Positions 25,626-34,111 of a DNA stretch of 48,030 nucleotides are shown here, piece by piece. Below the pieces are notes generated by a model. That model was not told where the DNA came from. It did no database searches and was given only the letters and a program-made list of their open reading frames with translations. The stretch comes from Collinsella aerofaciens (GTDB lineage: Bacteria; Actinomycetota; Coriobacteriia; Coriobacteriales; Coriobacteriaceae): positions 1-48,030 of the forward strand of contig NZ_JAQLEM010000018.1 in the NCBI RefSeq assembly GCF_028209885.1. Reading direction: 5' to 3'. The position numbers and the translations under genes were made by a program. How positions within the stretch are numbered: position 1 is the stretch's first letter; each line of letters starts with the position of its first letter.

Positions 25626-27281
25626 TCAGCATTTACCCCGGTACATGCTGCCTAAATCCACTACCCCTTCTACCGCGCCGACCATCTCGTCATCGTGAGA
25701 GACAATGATGATCAGCTGGCTTTGCTTGTTGCGCTTAACATAGGCCGCAAGCTCGGCGCGGCTTACAGCGTCTAACCCAGTCGTGGGCTCGTCGAGCACC
25801 AAAACTGACGACTTGCGTGAAATCGCCGACCATAAGTACACGCGGCGCAACTCACCGCCCGAAAGCGCGGAGCAACGTTTCCCGAGCAACTCCTTCACGC
25901 TGTTTTCCAGCGAAGGTAGGTCATCTACACCCCGGTGATAGGGAGAAAAGGGCGTGTCGAAATACTCTAACAGCTCTTTCACCGTTTCGTCCGGCGCGAA
26001 GCACGACTGTGGGCAGCACGATATCTCTCTCGCACGTATGTAATCCAAGTCGCATTCTTCGATTGGCACACCGTTGTATTTTACTTTGCCTTTCGATGAA
26101 TATAGCCCGAGCATCAAGTAAAGAAGCGATGTCTTGCCCCTTCCGTTCTCCCCAACTATGCAATATGTACCAGGACCGGAAAACTTGAAAGAAAACCCGC
26201 CGAGGACCCCTCGGACAGATCCGTCTGGAAGGGCAACCGAGAATTCCAAATCAGATACCGAAATGTCATTTATTCCATCAAGTTTCGCCAAATCGGTCCG
26301 ATTCCACCCCGATCTCGCCTTTTCCCTCGTCGCGATAGCCGTCCTATCCCATGATGCTTTGGCGTCCTGATAGGATTTGAACAATGACATCATACTTTTC
26401 AAAGTCTTAAAGAGAACCGCGAAGTATGTACCGATGATAGTGTACTCGCCTATTGACATAGTTCCGTTAATGATTCGTACTCCGGAAACAACAAGTATCA
26501 CCGCTTGAAACAACGCTGCGAAAAGACCATCGAGCGATGTCAGAGAATATGATAGCTTTCCGGAGCGCAAAACTTTGGGAAAATAGCTCTTAAACCCAGC
26601 GTCGAGCGCTTGTTCGCTCTTGCCGTACGAAGATGCCAGTTGAATGTTGAGAATCTGATTAAGCTGCGATGCAATTGCGGCGTAAAAGGCGCTGTCCGCC
26701 TCTTTCTTCTCATACGTGACCCTATACAAAAGTTTCCTCAACCCAGTAATTACACAGAAATACACGATGAGGAGAATGATGGAAAACACCGCGAGAGTTG
26801 AATCAATTGACCATATGATAAGCAATACGATGGGAATAGCTACAATGGACAGCGGCGCACTGATGAAATTCGCCAAAACGAAGGATGAGACCACGCTGGA
26901 GTCGGAAATAATCCGTTGCGTTGTATAGGCTGGATCGATGGTCCGACTCACCAAGTAATCGTCTCTTTCAAAACGCAAGACGGCCTCCCTGAGAAGATCA
27001 AAGGAAAGTCTCGTGCTTATGCGAATGGAAAGTGTTCCTGCAAAATAAGTAAAGAGGGTGGAGAAAACTCCTATTGACGCAACCAGGAGTGCGAAGAGTG
27101 CGGCGTCTCTTTCGCTGCGGTTACCGAGAAGAAAATCTAAAAATTTTCCGTTCACGTATGGCATAGCATAGGAGAGAGCGGTTCCAATCACCGTGATAGC
27201 AATGAAGACGAAAGCCCCTTTTGCTCTGATGAACCTCGAGAGAACGCATCGAATCAAGGAAGGCCCCAATCTACCCGCCAC
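25626..27281 (-). CDS. ABC exporter (fused membrane and ATPase domains)
   Basis: A 551-residue half-transporter. Residues 1-310 hold about six membrane helices in two blocks plus long cytoplasmic loops; residues 335-551 are the ATPase with Walker A GENGRGKTS (K383), signature LSGGE near 472 and Walker B VLVLDEPTTGLD near 495. There is no N-terminal C39 peptidase domain, so leader removal would need another protease. The start is GTG at 27281 with no clear ribosome site, so the N-terminus is uncertain. It converges on the precursor genes within the same AT-rich island, which suggests it exports the modified peptide or gives self-protection. AT-rich codon use matches the maturase. Confidence 0.85.
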   Translation of the reverse strand: MAGRLGPSLIRCVLSRFIRAKGAFVFIAITVIGTALSYAMPYVNGKFLDFLLGNRSERDAALFALLVASIGVFSTLFTYFAGTLSIRISTRLSFDLLREAVLRFERDDYLVSRTIDPAYTTQRIISDSSVVSSFVLANFISAPLSIVAIPIVLLIIWSIDSTLAVFSIILLIVYFCVITGLRKLLYRVTYEKKEADSAFYAAIASQLNQILNIQLASSYGKSEQALDAGFKSYFPKVLRSGKLSYSLTSLDGLFAALFQAVILVVSGVRIINGTMSIGEYTIIGTYFAVLFKTLKSMMSLFKSYQDAKASWDRTAIATREKARSGWNRTDLAKLDGINDISVSDLEFSVALPDGSVRGVLGGFSFKFSGPGTYCIVGENGRGKTSLLYLMLGLYSSKGKVKYNGVPIEECDLDYIRAREISCCPQSCFAPDETVKELLEYFDTPFSPYHRGVDDLPSLENSVKELLGKRCSALSGGELRRVYLWSAISRKSSVLVLDEPTTGLDAVSRAELAAYVKRNKQSQLIIIVSHDDEMVGAVEGVVDLGSMYRGKC

Positions 27282-27427
27282 AAAACATCAATCACTGATA
27301 CCTTACACCTCAACACAACAGGAGCGAAGATTTGCCAATGAGACTGCTTTAAGATTGCCTTGGGCCAATACGGTCTCAAGCTCTTCCTACAAGAGAGTCG
27401 GAATCGGACATCTCCTCCGACGAATCT

Positions 27428-27471
27428 GGCAATCGGGCGATTGAAATATCTTTTTCAACCGCCCGATTGCC
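27428..27471. repeat. 44-base near-perfect hairpin upstream of the ABC gene
   Basis: A 12-bp perfect outer arm (GGCAATCGGGCG / CGCCCGATTGCC) and a 6-bp inner arm (TTGAAA / TTTCAA) are separated by one base on each side, with loop TATCTT. No T run follows on either strand. It sits between the ABC start and the broken methyltransferase. It could be a leader structure, a regulator site or a miniature-element remnant. Confidence 0.65.
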
Positions 27472-27559
27472 ACAATAGATTGGAGCGTCCGCCCGCAAAC
27501 GACCTCGTTTTACACCCACCAAATCCTTTGCCTTTTGTCGCCTAGACTAGAAAAATCGC

Positions 27560-28308
27560 TCATAATAACGCAACCAGCCTGCTCGCTTGAAGAAACCTAA
27601 GCCCGTAATGTAGATGTGCAAACTTCCGGACGCCTTGCGCGGCATAGCGCGTATAAACTTCGTCAACCGCCTCAGAAATACCTGAGTATCGCGCCAGGGC
27701 AAAAGCATACGACGTCGCCGCCATACCCCGCACCCATTCGGAACGCGGACTAATTGAATAGCTGCACAGTATCATCATACATGCATCTAGACCTGATTCC
27801 CCAAGTAGCCGACGTATTGATGCGAGCATCGTGGGTCGCCCCTACGCCATCGTCGTCACCCCTATTAGCAGTATTTAGTGTTTTCCTCTAAATGCGTATC
27901 GCCACCCTTAAGAATATGAAGTGTTATATCCAGACCCGATTGTCCCCCATCCCCAACGAAGGGATAAGGAATCTCATCCGGAATCGGCAGTAACGGAGGA
28001 TTCACAACGACAAGCGAAAAACATGAGTCATCTCACAGAGGGGAGTAAAGGCTCCCCTCAAGCACCCTAGTTTCGTCATCCAAAGAGTTGATGGCAGTGT
28101 TCTTCTTACAAAGGTCGACAACAAAAGGGTTGATTTCTACAGATGTTACATCCATGCCACAGTTGGTAAGTATCAGGCCCTGTATTCTGGGACCAGAACA
28201 CAAATCGAGAGCCTTCCGTGCGCTCTGCGGTGTAAGGCGCCAATCTTAGCAAATCTGTCCCACAATACTGCGCTGAAGAACAAGACGGAACCCCTGAGCC
28301 AAACTCCC
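27560..28308 (-). pseudogene. Degraded SAM-dependent methyltransferase
   Basis: Reading one frame from 28308 gives a class I methyltransferase: TPQSARKALDLCSGP (motif I), then VTSVEINPFVVDLCKKN (motif II), then FSLVVVNPPLLPIP (motif IV, NPP) and FVGDGGQSGLDITLHIL. The frame is broken by TAA at 28246-28248, TGA at 28033-28035 and TAA at 27865-27867. It continues with a frame shift into an 89-residue C-terminal frame (27829-27560). Upstream of 28308 a TAG also interrupts plausible N-terminal sequence. The pattern matches the small-domain NPPFLP-type methyltransferases. It probably belonged to the island's gene set and has decayed. Confidence 0.75.
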
Positions 28309-28438
28309 CTATACCTTTTTAAGGCTAAGACAGGCAAGTTCACGCACCAGGCATATTCCAGAATAACATCCTATTGTTTTAGATGCTCTACAAGCATGAA
28401 CAGCCGCGAATCGGAAAGATCTTCTAGTTTCGCCCCGA

Positions 28439-28977
28439 CTGACCGCCAAGGGCCAAAATGGCCTCTCCATCCCCAGGCGACCGGCTCTGGCGCGCAGAGA
28501 AGTGTCCCCAGCCGGCAGAAAAGGAACGTCCCTAACTGCCGGCTAGAGGGCACCGAAGAGGATGGCGTAGGTAGTGGATTCGCCGAGCTTGAGCTCGTCG
28601 CCGGGATTGAGTTGGGCGGAACGGCCGGGCTCGACCTGAATGCAGACGCGCGTGGCCCCGTTTACCACCACGGTTCCGTTGGTGGACGACAAGTCCTCGA
28701 CGTGCCAGATATTTTGAGCATCGCACCAGATATGGGCATGGCGGGCCGAGACATCGTCGCCGACGTCGGTAATATCGCCCTCACCAGTGGCCAGCGCGCC
28801 AATCTCAACACCCTGCTCACTCGGCTGAATCCAGCGCGGGGCGCTCACGACAAAACTGTTTTGCACGCGCAGCAAGCCCAAGGGGTGCGCCGGGGCGGGT
28901 TCGCGTTCGCCCGCAGTCAGCGACATGCCAAGCGAACGCGGCGTGGATGTGCCTCCGCCACAGGTCGCGTGTGCGTA
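28439..28977. repeat. Direct repeat flanking the RiPP island, right copy
   Basis: Counterpart of 21705-22232. It begins at TGACCGCCAA downstream of the FHA gene, includes the dispersed hairpin (GCCGGCAG / CTGCCGGC, 28511-28543) and runs into the middle of the intact FHA gene. Confidence 0.85.
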
Positions 28978-29481
28978 GTCGATGGCATAGTTCACCGAGG
29001 ACCGCACATCCGCCGAACAACCGACGGCGACAAACAGCACCAGCACGGCCTCGGCGCGCTCGGCGGGCATGAGTTCCGCCGCCTGGGACAGGCGATCGAG
29101 CGCGTTGCGATAGAGATTCGTGTCCTGGTGGCACTCTTCGAGCGCGCGTACCATCGGTTCACCTGCAGGACCGCACACCATATTGATCACAGCCGTGGAG
29201 TCCATGGGATTGCGCTGGCGCAGAGCCAGTTGTGACATAATACGCGCAGCCGAGGTACCGTATTCGGCAAAGTAGCGCTGCTGAAGCGTGCCGACCGGCG
29301 CGCGAACGATAAAGCGGGAAACCCAAGAGCGATCGGCGGCTCGGCTCTGCGGGCTGCGGCCGTCGGCGAGCGGACGGGACGAAAGCACCAAGCCGCACAG
29401 CTCGATATGGCTCAGATGCGCCGCGCGCTTAAAGATGTCAAACATGGCCCCGCATGGGGTGAGCTCAACTTGAGATGCCAT
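28543..29481 (-). CDS. FHA-domain protein
   Basis: A 312-residue soluble protein. The N-terminal 170 residues are helical and not recognised; the C-terminal FHA domain (about 215-310) has phosphothreonine-binding motifs SARHAHIWCD and DLSSTNGTVVVNG. It should bind phosphothreonine on a partner, most likely the kinase product of the gene just upstream. An AAGGAGG site overlaps that gene's stop codon, leaving 3 bases between the genes. Its 3' half is duplicated at 21705-22232. It is the last gene of a three-gene module with a kinase and an anchored protein. Confidence 0.85.
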   Translation of the reverse strand: MASQVELTPCGAMFDIFKRAAHLSHIELCGLVLSSRPLADGRSPQSRAADRSWVSRFIVRAPVGTLQQRYFAEYGTSAARIMSQLALRQRNPMDSTAVINMVCGPAGEPMVRALEECHQDTNLYRNALDRLSQAAELMPAERAEAVLVLFVAVGCSADVRSSVNYAIDYAHATCGGGTSTPRSLGMSLTAGEREPAPAHPLGLLRVQNSFVVSAPRWIQPSEQGVEIGALATGEGDITDVGDDVSARHAHIWCDAQNIWHVEDLSSTNGTVVVNGATRVCIQVEPGRSAQLNPGDELKLGESTTYAILFGAL

Positions 29482-29484
29482 GAC

Positions 29485-31198
29485 CTAGGCCTCCTTGGTC
29501 GTAGAAATAGAATCGGACGATACTTCGACAGGTCCGCCAAAAGTACGGGCAGCTGCGGCTCCACCGGCAAGCGGAGTCGCCATCTGGGCTTTTGTGCGTC
29601 GCGGTGCCGAAACGGGAAGTTCAAAGGCAAAGCCCATCGCAAGCAAAAACCACGTAAGCGTATAGGTTGCAACCAGAGCGGCAACAAGGCCGCCCGTCAC
29701 GGCGCGTTGGGAAAATACGCTACATGCAGCCACAACCAGCACCGGAACCTCGCAGGCAGAAAGCGCGAGCACACCCTGTAGGAACCCCGAGCGCCGATCG
29801 CGCGCAAGTGCCCCCGCGGCAACGCCGGCTATGCCTGGCAGCGCCAACGCCAGTGCGGCAATAATACCCGGTAGCGACCCAGACCACACGAGCGATCCCA
29901 AAGTCGCCGTCACGCGAGCGCCCGACGCCAGCAGCGCGGCCGAAACCACGACCACAGCCCAAACCACGCCACAGACGACCGTCGCGCCGACCATCAGCGC
30001 GCGACGAACCGCGCGGCCAGACGCATCCATGGGGCACGGCGTGAGCGGCTCGCCGCGGAGCGAACGACCGACATTTTGCGCATAGTGGTCACAAAACGCC
30101 GAGAGCGCCGCCTCGACCGCCGCCGGCTCGGGACGATCTTTTTGATGGCTGGACAGACAGGCCATCACCACGTCGAACAGCTGGGCATCGACAAACGCCA
30201 GCGCATCGCGTAGCTCTTCGGAATCCGGCTCAAGCCCTAGCTGCTGGGCCTGCTCGGCCGCGGCGAGCGCCACATCGGGCTCACGACGAAGCAGTTGAGT
30301 CAAATCACAACCGGGCGCATGGGCACCAATGGGATAGTCGGGCCGTGTGTCCATTTTGAGACGGTAGGGGCTCGCGATGTCGCGCGTCTTTTTGCGCGAA
30401 CCCGAGGTGCCCGAAGTGCTCGGCGCGGCTTCGTATGGCGCGACGCAGCGTGGCATAGCGCTCCGTAAACGACGCCTTGCCGCCGGTACCGGCCACGGCC
30501 GACGCAGGCTCGAGCGCCAGCGACGAGCCAAAGTCGATCAGGCACAGGTCAAAGGTGCCCTCGGCAAGCTGCCGGTCAAGCGGCAGACGCGCCGCACGCA
30601 CCATAATATTAGCGGGCGAGATATCGCGATGGACAAAGCCCTCACCCACCAGGCTCATACGGCAGAGCAGATCGAACAGGTCGCGACCCAGACGCGCCGC
30701 CACAAGCGGCGACAGGCGTCCGGCATCGTCCACGGCGAGTCGCGAACGCAAGCGGGCAAGCGTCTCGCCCTCGACCCATTCCATGACAATTGCAGGCACA
30801 CCGTCGACCTCGCCCCAGCCATAGAGGCGGGGAAAGCCCTTAAGGCCCGAAAGGGCGCGATGGCATTCGTATTCCTCGCGAAACGCCGCCTTGAACTTGG
30901 CGACCAGCGCCTCGTGAGCGGCATCGTCGTCAAACTCATCGCGCGTCGGCAAGATGAGCTGCTTGAGTGCCACGGCCTCGCCTTGGGCGTTGACGGCACG
31001 CGTCACGCGGCCGATACCGCCACGGCGCATGGTGGCATCGTCGGCAAACAGCATCGTAAAACGACGCAGATAGGCAGGCAGTTCGTCCTGACCGAGCGCA
31101 ATGGCCGGCTCAAACCCGTCGACACGCGCCAGGCGCAGGCCGACCATGGGATCGCGACCGAGCGATTGTGGTGTGGTGGATGCAAGATCGGTCATCAT
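29485..31198 (-). pseudogene. Ser/Thr protein kinase with membrane tail, frameshifted
   Basis: Two overlapping frames form one kinase. The first (31198-30305) has a Gly loop (RGGIGRV), ALKQL lysine, the catalytic HRDISPANIM and LIDFGSS. After SFTERYAT it runs into unrelated sequence, while the other frame (30531-29485) supplies CVAPYEAAPSTSGTSG, the rest of the kinase lobe (DVVMACLSSHQKDRPEP) and about five membrane helices. Removing one base near 30444-30450 joins them to about 570 residues. There is no ribosome site for the second frame. It is either a mutation, a sequencing error or, less likely, programmed frameshifting. The ATG overlaps the upstream stop (ATGA). Confidence 0.75.
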
Positions 31199-32100
31199 AG
31201 GGCAAGCGCCGCCACGTTATTGTTGAAGTTACCGAGCGCGACGTCATCATCGCCGTAATGGCCGACCCATTGACATAGGTTGGTGTAACAGCCCCACAGA
31301 TTGGCATACTGCTGATACCACTTTGACCGGGGCGAGAATGTCTGACGACCGAACTCGGCTCGAATGACAAACATCTCCCCGACCAGGCTGTCGCACGGTC
31401 TGGGATCTCCCGTAGAGTTATAGGTCGAGACCACGTCATTGGCACGAGAAACATAGCCGTCGAGCATGTTGTACTTGGTCACAAGCCAACTGTGAATGCT
31501 CTCTTCCTCGGCAGCGGAAAGGCCACCGGAGTTTGCATCGTTGTCAGTGTTGCCGCCCATCGGGCCGCCGTTTCCAGACCCTCCGGTAGAGGAACCCGAC
31601 CCAGAGCCGCCGCCCGAACTCGATGAACCCGAGCCGGAGCCAGAAGTATCCGAGCTACCGGGCTTTCCGGACTGCTGGGCGTCCTGCTCCTTTTGCTGCT
31701 CGACCTTATTCACCGTTGCCGCCGCGCTATTGTTGGACAACCGATCGATGATCTTGGTGTTGGTGAGCACGATGGTTTTGCCATTGGCAAGCGTGACTTC
31801 GTTGTCCGGGGCCTCGGCGCCGTCCGCATCGTCGGTGCCAAACACAATATGCCCGACCACACTTGCCCAAGCATATCCAGTCGTGGTGCCCAGATCGCTT
31901 TTGACCTCATGCCCAACGCGCGGCTCGCGTGCGGCATGCGCCTGCATCATGGACGGCACGGTCATGCCATAGGCAGAAACGCCAGCTATGACCAGCACCA
32001 GCGAGCACGATAGCAGTGCGTACGCCCGCGGCGCCAAGCCCAGTCGGCGTCGTATGCGCACCGCGGCGCCGCGCTTTGTCTGAGTGCCACCGGGCCGCAT
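31195..32100 (-). CDS. Membrane-anchored Ser/Gly-rich protein
   Basis: A 301-residue protein with a basic N-terminus, one membrane helix at about 25-47, an extracellular segment, a Ser/Gly linker at about 150-190 and a C-terminal helical domain rich in aromatic residues (WYQQYANLWGCYTNLCQWVG). I do not recognise the C-terminal domain. The ATG at 32100 is chosen for its GGAGGAGAACGC site. It overlaps the kinase gene by 4 bases, so it is a probable sensor, substrate or scaffold of that kinase. It belongs to the FHA module. Confidence 0.75.
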   Translation of the reverse strand: MRPGGTQTKRGAAVRIRRRLGLAPRAYALLSCSLVLVIAGVSAYGMTVPSMMQAHAAREPRVGHEVKSDLGTTTGYAWASVVGHIVFGTDDADGAEAPDNEVTLANGKTIVLTNTKIIDRLSNNSAAATVNKVEQQKEQDAQQSGKPGSSDTSGSGSGSSSSGGGSGSGSSTGGSGNGGPMGGNTDNDANSGGLSAAEEESIHSWLVTKYNMLDGYVSRANDVVSTYNSTGDPRPCDSLVGEMFVIRAEFGRQTFSPRSKWYQQYANLWGCYTNLCQWVGHYGDDDVALGNFNNNVAALAL

Positions 32101-32115
32101 GCGTTCTCCTCCAAC

Positions 32116-32140
32116 AAAAACACGCCGCTCGGGAGCGGCG
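32116..32140 (-). terminator. Terminator/attenuator just before the anchored protein gene
   Basis: On the minus strand an 8-bp stem (CGCCGCTC / GAGCGGCG) ends in TGTTTTTG, 4 bases before the ribosome site. A possible promoter TTGGGT - 17 bases - TATGGA lies upstream of it at about 32182-32154, so this could be a leader attenuator. Confidence 0.65.
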
Positions 32141-32278
32141 CATTCATTCGAATCCATATTTGAGTGTATCAGCGAACCCAAAAGGTTGCGCAACGAATGG
32201 GCAAATTAAGGATGCGAGCGGAAGCATCCATGCGATAAGCGGATACGAAGCATCTTTGTTGCACAACAAACTCACAGT

Positions 32279-32308
32279 CGCACGGGGAAATTATGACTAC
32301 CCCGTGCG
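32279..32308 (-). terminator. Hairpin after recR
   Basis: A perfect 9-bp stem (CGCACGGGG / CCCCGTGCG) with a 12-base loop, about 40 bases past the recR stop. The trailing sequence is only weakly T-rich. Confidence 0.5.
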
Positions 32309-32345
32309 TCGCGAGGAAAACATACGGCAGGAGCAGGCTCGCCAC

Positions 32346-32942
32346 CTAAATCGCGCGACGGGCCTCGATGGCGCGCCCAAGCGTAAGCTCGTCGGCATAC
32401 TCCAGGTCGCCGCCCACGGGAAGGCCGCTTGCCAGACGCGATACCTCGACGCCCAGCGGCTTGATAGTGCGGGCCAGGTAGCTCGCCGTGGTCTCGCCCT
32501 CAATATTGGGGTTGGTGGCGATGATGACCTCGTGGATGTCCTCGTGGCCCAAGCGTGCCAGCAGCTCGCGGATGTGCAACTGCTCGGGACCAATCTTGTC
32601 CATGGGGCTGATCACACCGCCCAATACGTGGTAGAGGCCGTGGTAGCTGCCCGTGCGCTCGATCGCCTGGACGTCGCGCGGCTCGCCCACAACGCAAATG
32701 CGAGTGGTGTCGCGCATCGGGTCCTGGCAGATGGAGCACTCATCGGCCGTGGCGTAGTTAAAGCAACGACTGCAAAAGTGGACCTCCTGCTTGACCTCCA
32801 GGATGGCCTCGGCCAGGCGGCGGGCCTCCTCGGCATCGGCCTCGAGCAGGTAATAGGCGATACGCTGGGCCGACTTGGGACCAATGCCCGGCAGACGGCC
32901 CAGTTCATCGAGCAGTTTTTGCAGACTGTGATTTGCACTCAT
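32346..32942 (-). CDS. recR: Recombination mediator RecR
   Basis: A 198-residue RecR of normal length. It has the N-terminal helix-hairpin-helix ([20 protein letters not shown]), a C4 zinc finger ([16 protein letters not shown], about 57-72), a TOPRIM domain with ICVVGEPRD and the C-terminal [17 protein letters not shown]. With RecF/RecO it loads RecA at gaps. The ribosome site is weak; the start is 14 bases after ybaB, consistent with coupled translation. Confidence 0.96.
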   Translation of the reverse strand: MSANHSLQKLLDELGRLPGIGPKSAQRIAYYLLEADAEEARRLAEAILEVKQEVHFCSRCFNYATADECSICQDPMRDTTRICVVGEPRDVQAIERTGSYHGLYHVLGGVISPMDKIGPEQLHIRELLARLGHEDIHEVIIATNPNIEGETTASYLARTIKPLGVEVSRLASGLPVGGDLEYADELTLGRAIEARRAI

Positions 32943-32955
32943 TTATATATGTGTC

Positions 32956-33276
32956 TTAGAACGGCATGCCCGGGATGTTGAGGCCGCCGGTGATGGCGCC
33001 CATCTGCTTGTTGGCGAGCTCGTTGACGCCGCGGACGGCCTCGTTGACGGCAGCCATGATCATATCCTGCAGCATATCGACGTCCTCGGGATCGAGCGCA
33101 TCGGGATCGATGGTGAGGTTGACGAGCTCCATCTCGCCGTTAACGGTCACCTTGACCATGCCGCCGCCGGCAGAGGCGTCGACGGTCTGGGACTTGAGGT
33201 TCTCCTGCGCGGCGGCAAGCTGCTCCTGCATCTTGCGAGCCTGCTTCATCATCTGCTGCATGTTCATACCGGCCAT
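32956..33276 (-). CDS. ybaB: YbaB/EbfC nucleoid-associated protein
   Basis: A 106-residue DNA-binding protein: Met/Gln-rich N-terminal helix (NMQQMMKQARKMQEQ), the central ASAGGGMVKVTVNGEMELV sheet and a helical C-terminus. It has an AAAGGAG site. dnaX-ybaB-recR order is conserved in many bacteria; here a plus-strand gene is inserted between dnaX and ybaB. Confidence 0.95.
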   Translation of the reverse strand: MAGMNMQQMMKQARKMQEQLAAAQENLKSQTVDASAGGGMVKVTVNGEMELVNLTIDPDALDPEDVDMLQDMIMAAVNEAVRGVNELANKQMGAITGGLNIPGMPF

Positions 33277-33438
33277 GATGGCTCCTTTACGTGCGGCCGC
33301 ACGCCGAGCTGCAAGGGCAGCCGGAGCACGGCGGGACTTTCAAACTCAAAAATCGTACCACGGCGCGCGGCGAGAGAGCGGGGCGGACGTGTTACCTCAG
33401 TCGATATACATGTCCTCCAATACAAACCGCACTCAAAG

Positions 33439-33473
33439 ATTATGCAAGGTCGAATTATGCAAGGTTGCATAAT
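33439..33473. promoter_or_regulatory. Three-half-site operator (ATTATGCAA)
   Basis: ATTATGCAA occurs at 33439-33447 and 33454-33462, 15 bases apart, and in inverted form (TTGCATAAT) at 33465-33473. The last two make a perfect palindrome with GG at the centre. It lies between ybaB and the plus-strand gene at 33617. Confidence 0.55.
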
Positions 33474-33540
33474 ATCGCACACTCAATCTAGTAGAGCCGG
33501 AATCCGACATTTAATGCGTACCACTAAATGGCTAAATGCC

Positions 33541-33582
33541 GAGCCACCACTCGAGGTGGCGCTCATGACGGTGGGGTATAAT
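33541..33582 (+). promoter_or_regulatory. Promoter of the 33617 gene with overlapping inverted repeat
   Basis: A consensus -10 TATAAT lies at 33577-33582, 34 bases upstream of the start codon. The -35 region is poor but is covered by an inverted repeat (GAGCCACC ... GGTGGCgCTC, 33541-33564), suggesting an operator or activator-dependent promoter. Confidence 0.55.
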
Positions 33583-33616
33583 TTGATTGCCATAGATAGC
33601 AATTTGGAGGTACCCC

Positions 33617-34090
33617 ATGAATGCCCCCGACGCGCTCCAAAACATCCGCTCAAAACACCCCGCTGCATATTTTGTTCTCTATCTCTTTGTCGGCTGGGCA
33701 TTGCTGGTTGTCATCACCCATGCCATAGCTTTTGGAGCAGAACTGCTGATAGCCAGCTCGGACCAGCCCGTCGTCAAATGGGAGACGACCGATGAGTGCA
33801 CCGACGGAACCCGAACCGTCTACTACAACAGCCCGTCCCTCTATCAAGAGTTCAAGGTCAAGATAAAGGACTTCAAGATTGTCGATGCCGAGCTAGGCGT
33901 TTATTTGGCAATCGGAGCAACCATTAACGCCGAGCAAGTCGAGTACACGGACAGCCATGCGACGTATCGTATCGACCTCAGCATCCTAGGCCGACCGTCA
34001 CGCACCTGTCTGCTCAAATGCGACATACGCGGCACCACACTACACATGTCCGAAATACAGATGCGCCCGGACAAGGGGTCCTCTTCTTGA
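33617..34090 (+). CDS. Membrane-anchored protein of unknown function
   Basis: A 157-residue protein with one N-terminal helix (about 18-45) and a mainly beta-stranded extracellular domain rich in charged residues, with two or three Cys. It is not recognised. The ATG follows a TTTGGAGG site and a consensus TATAAT. It lies alone on the plus strand between ybaB and dnaX, interrupting an otherwise conserved gene order, so it is probably a later insertion. It ends 21 bases from the dnaX stop (convergent). Confidence 0.65.
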   Translation: MNAPDALQNIRSKHPAAYFVLYLFVGWALLVVITHAIAFGAELLIASSDQPVVKWETTDECTDGTRTVYYNSPSLYQEFKVKIKDFKIVDAELGVYLAIGATINAEQVEYTDSHATYRIDLSILGRPSRTCLLKCDIRGTTLHMSEIQMRPDKGSSS

Positions 34091-34111
34091 GCAGTATACC
34101 CGCCTGCGCAG

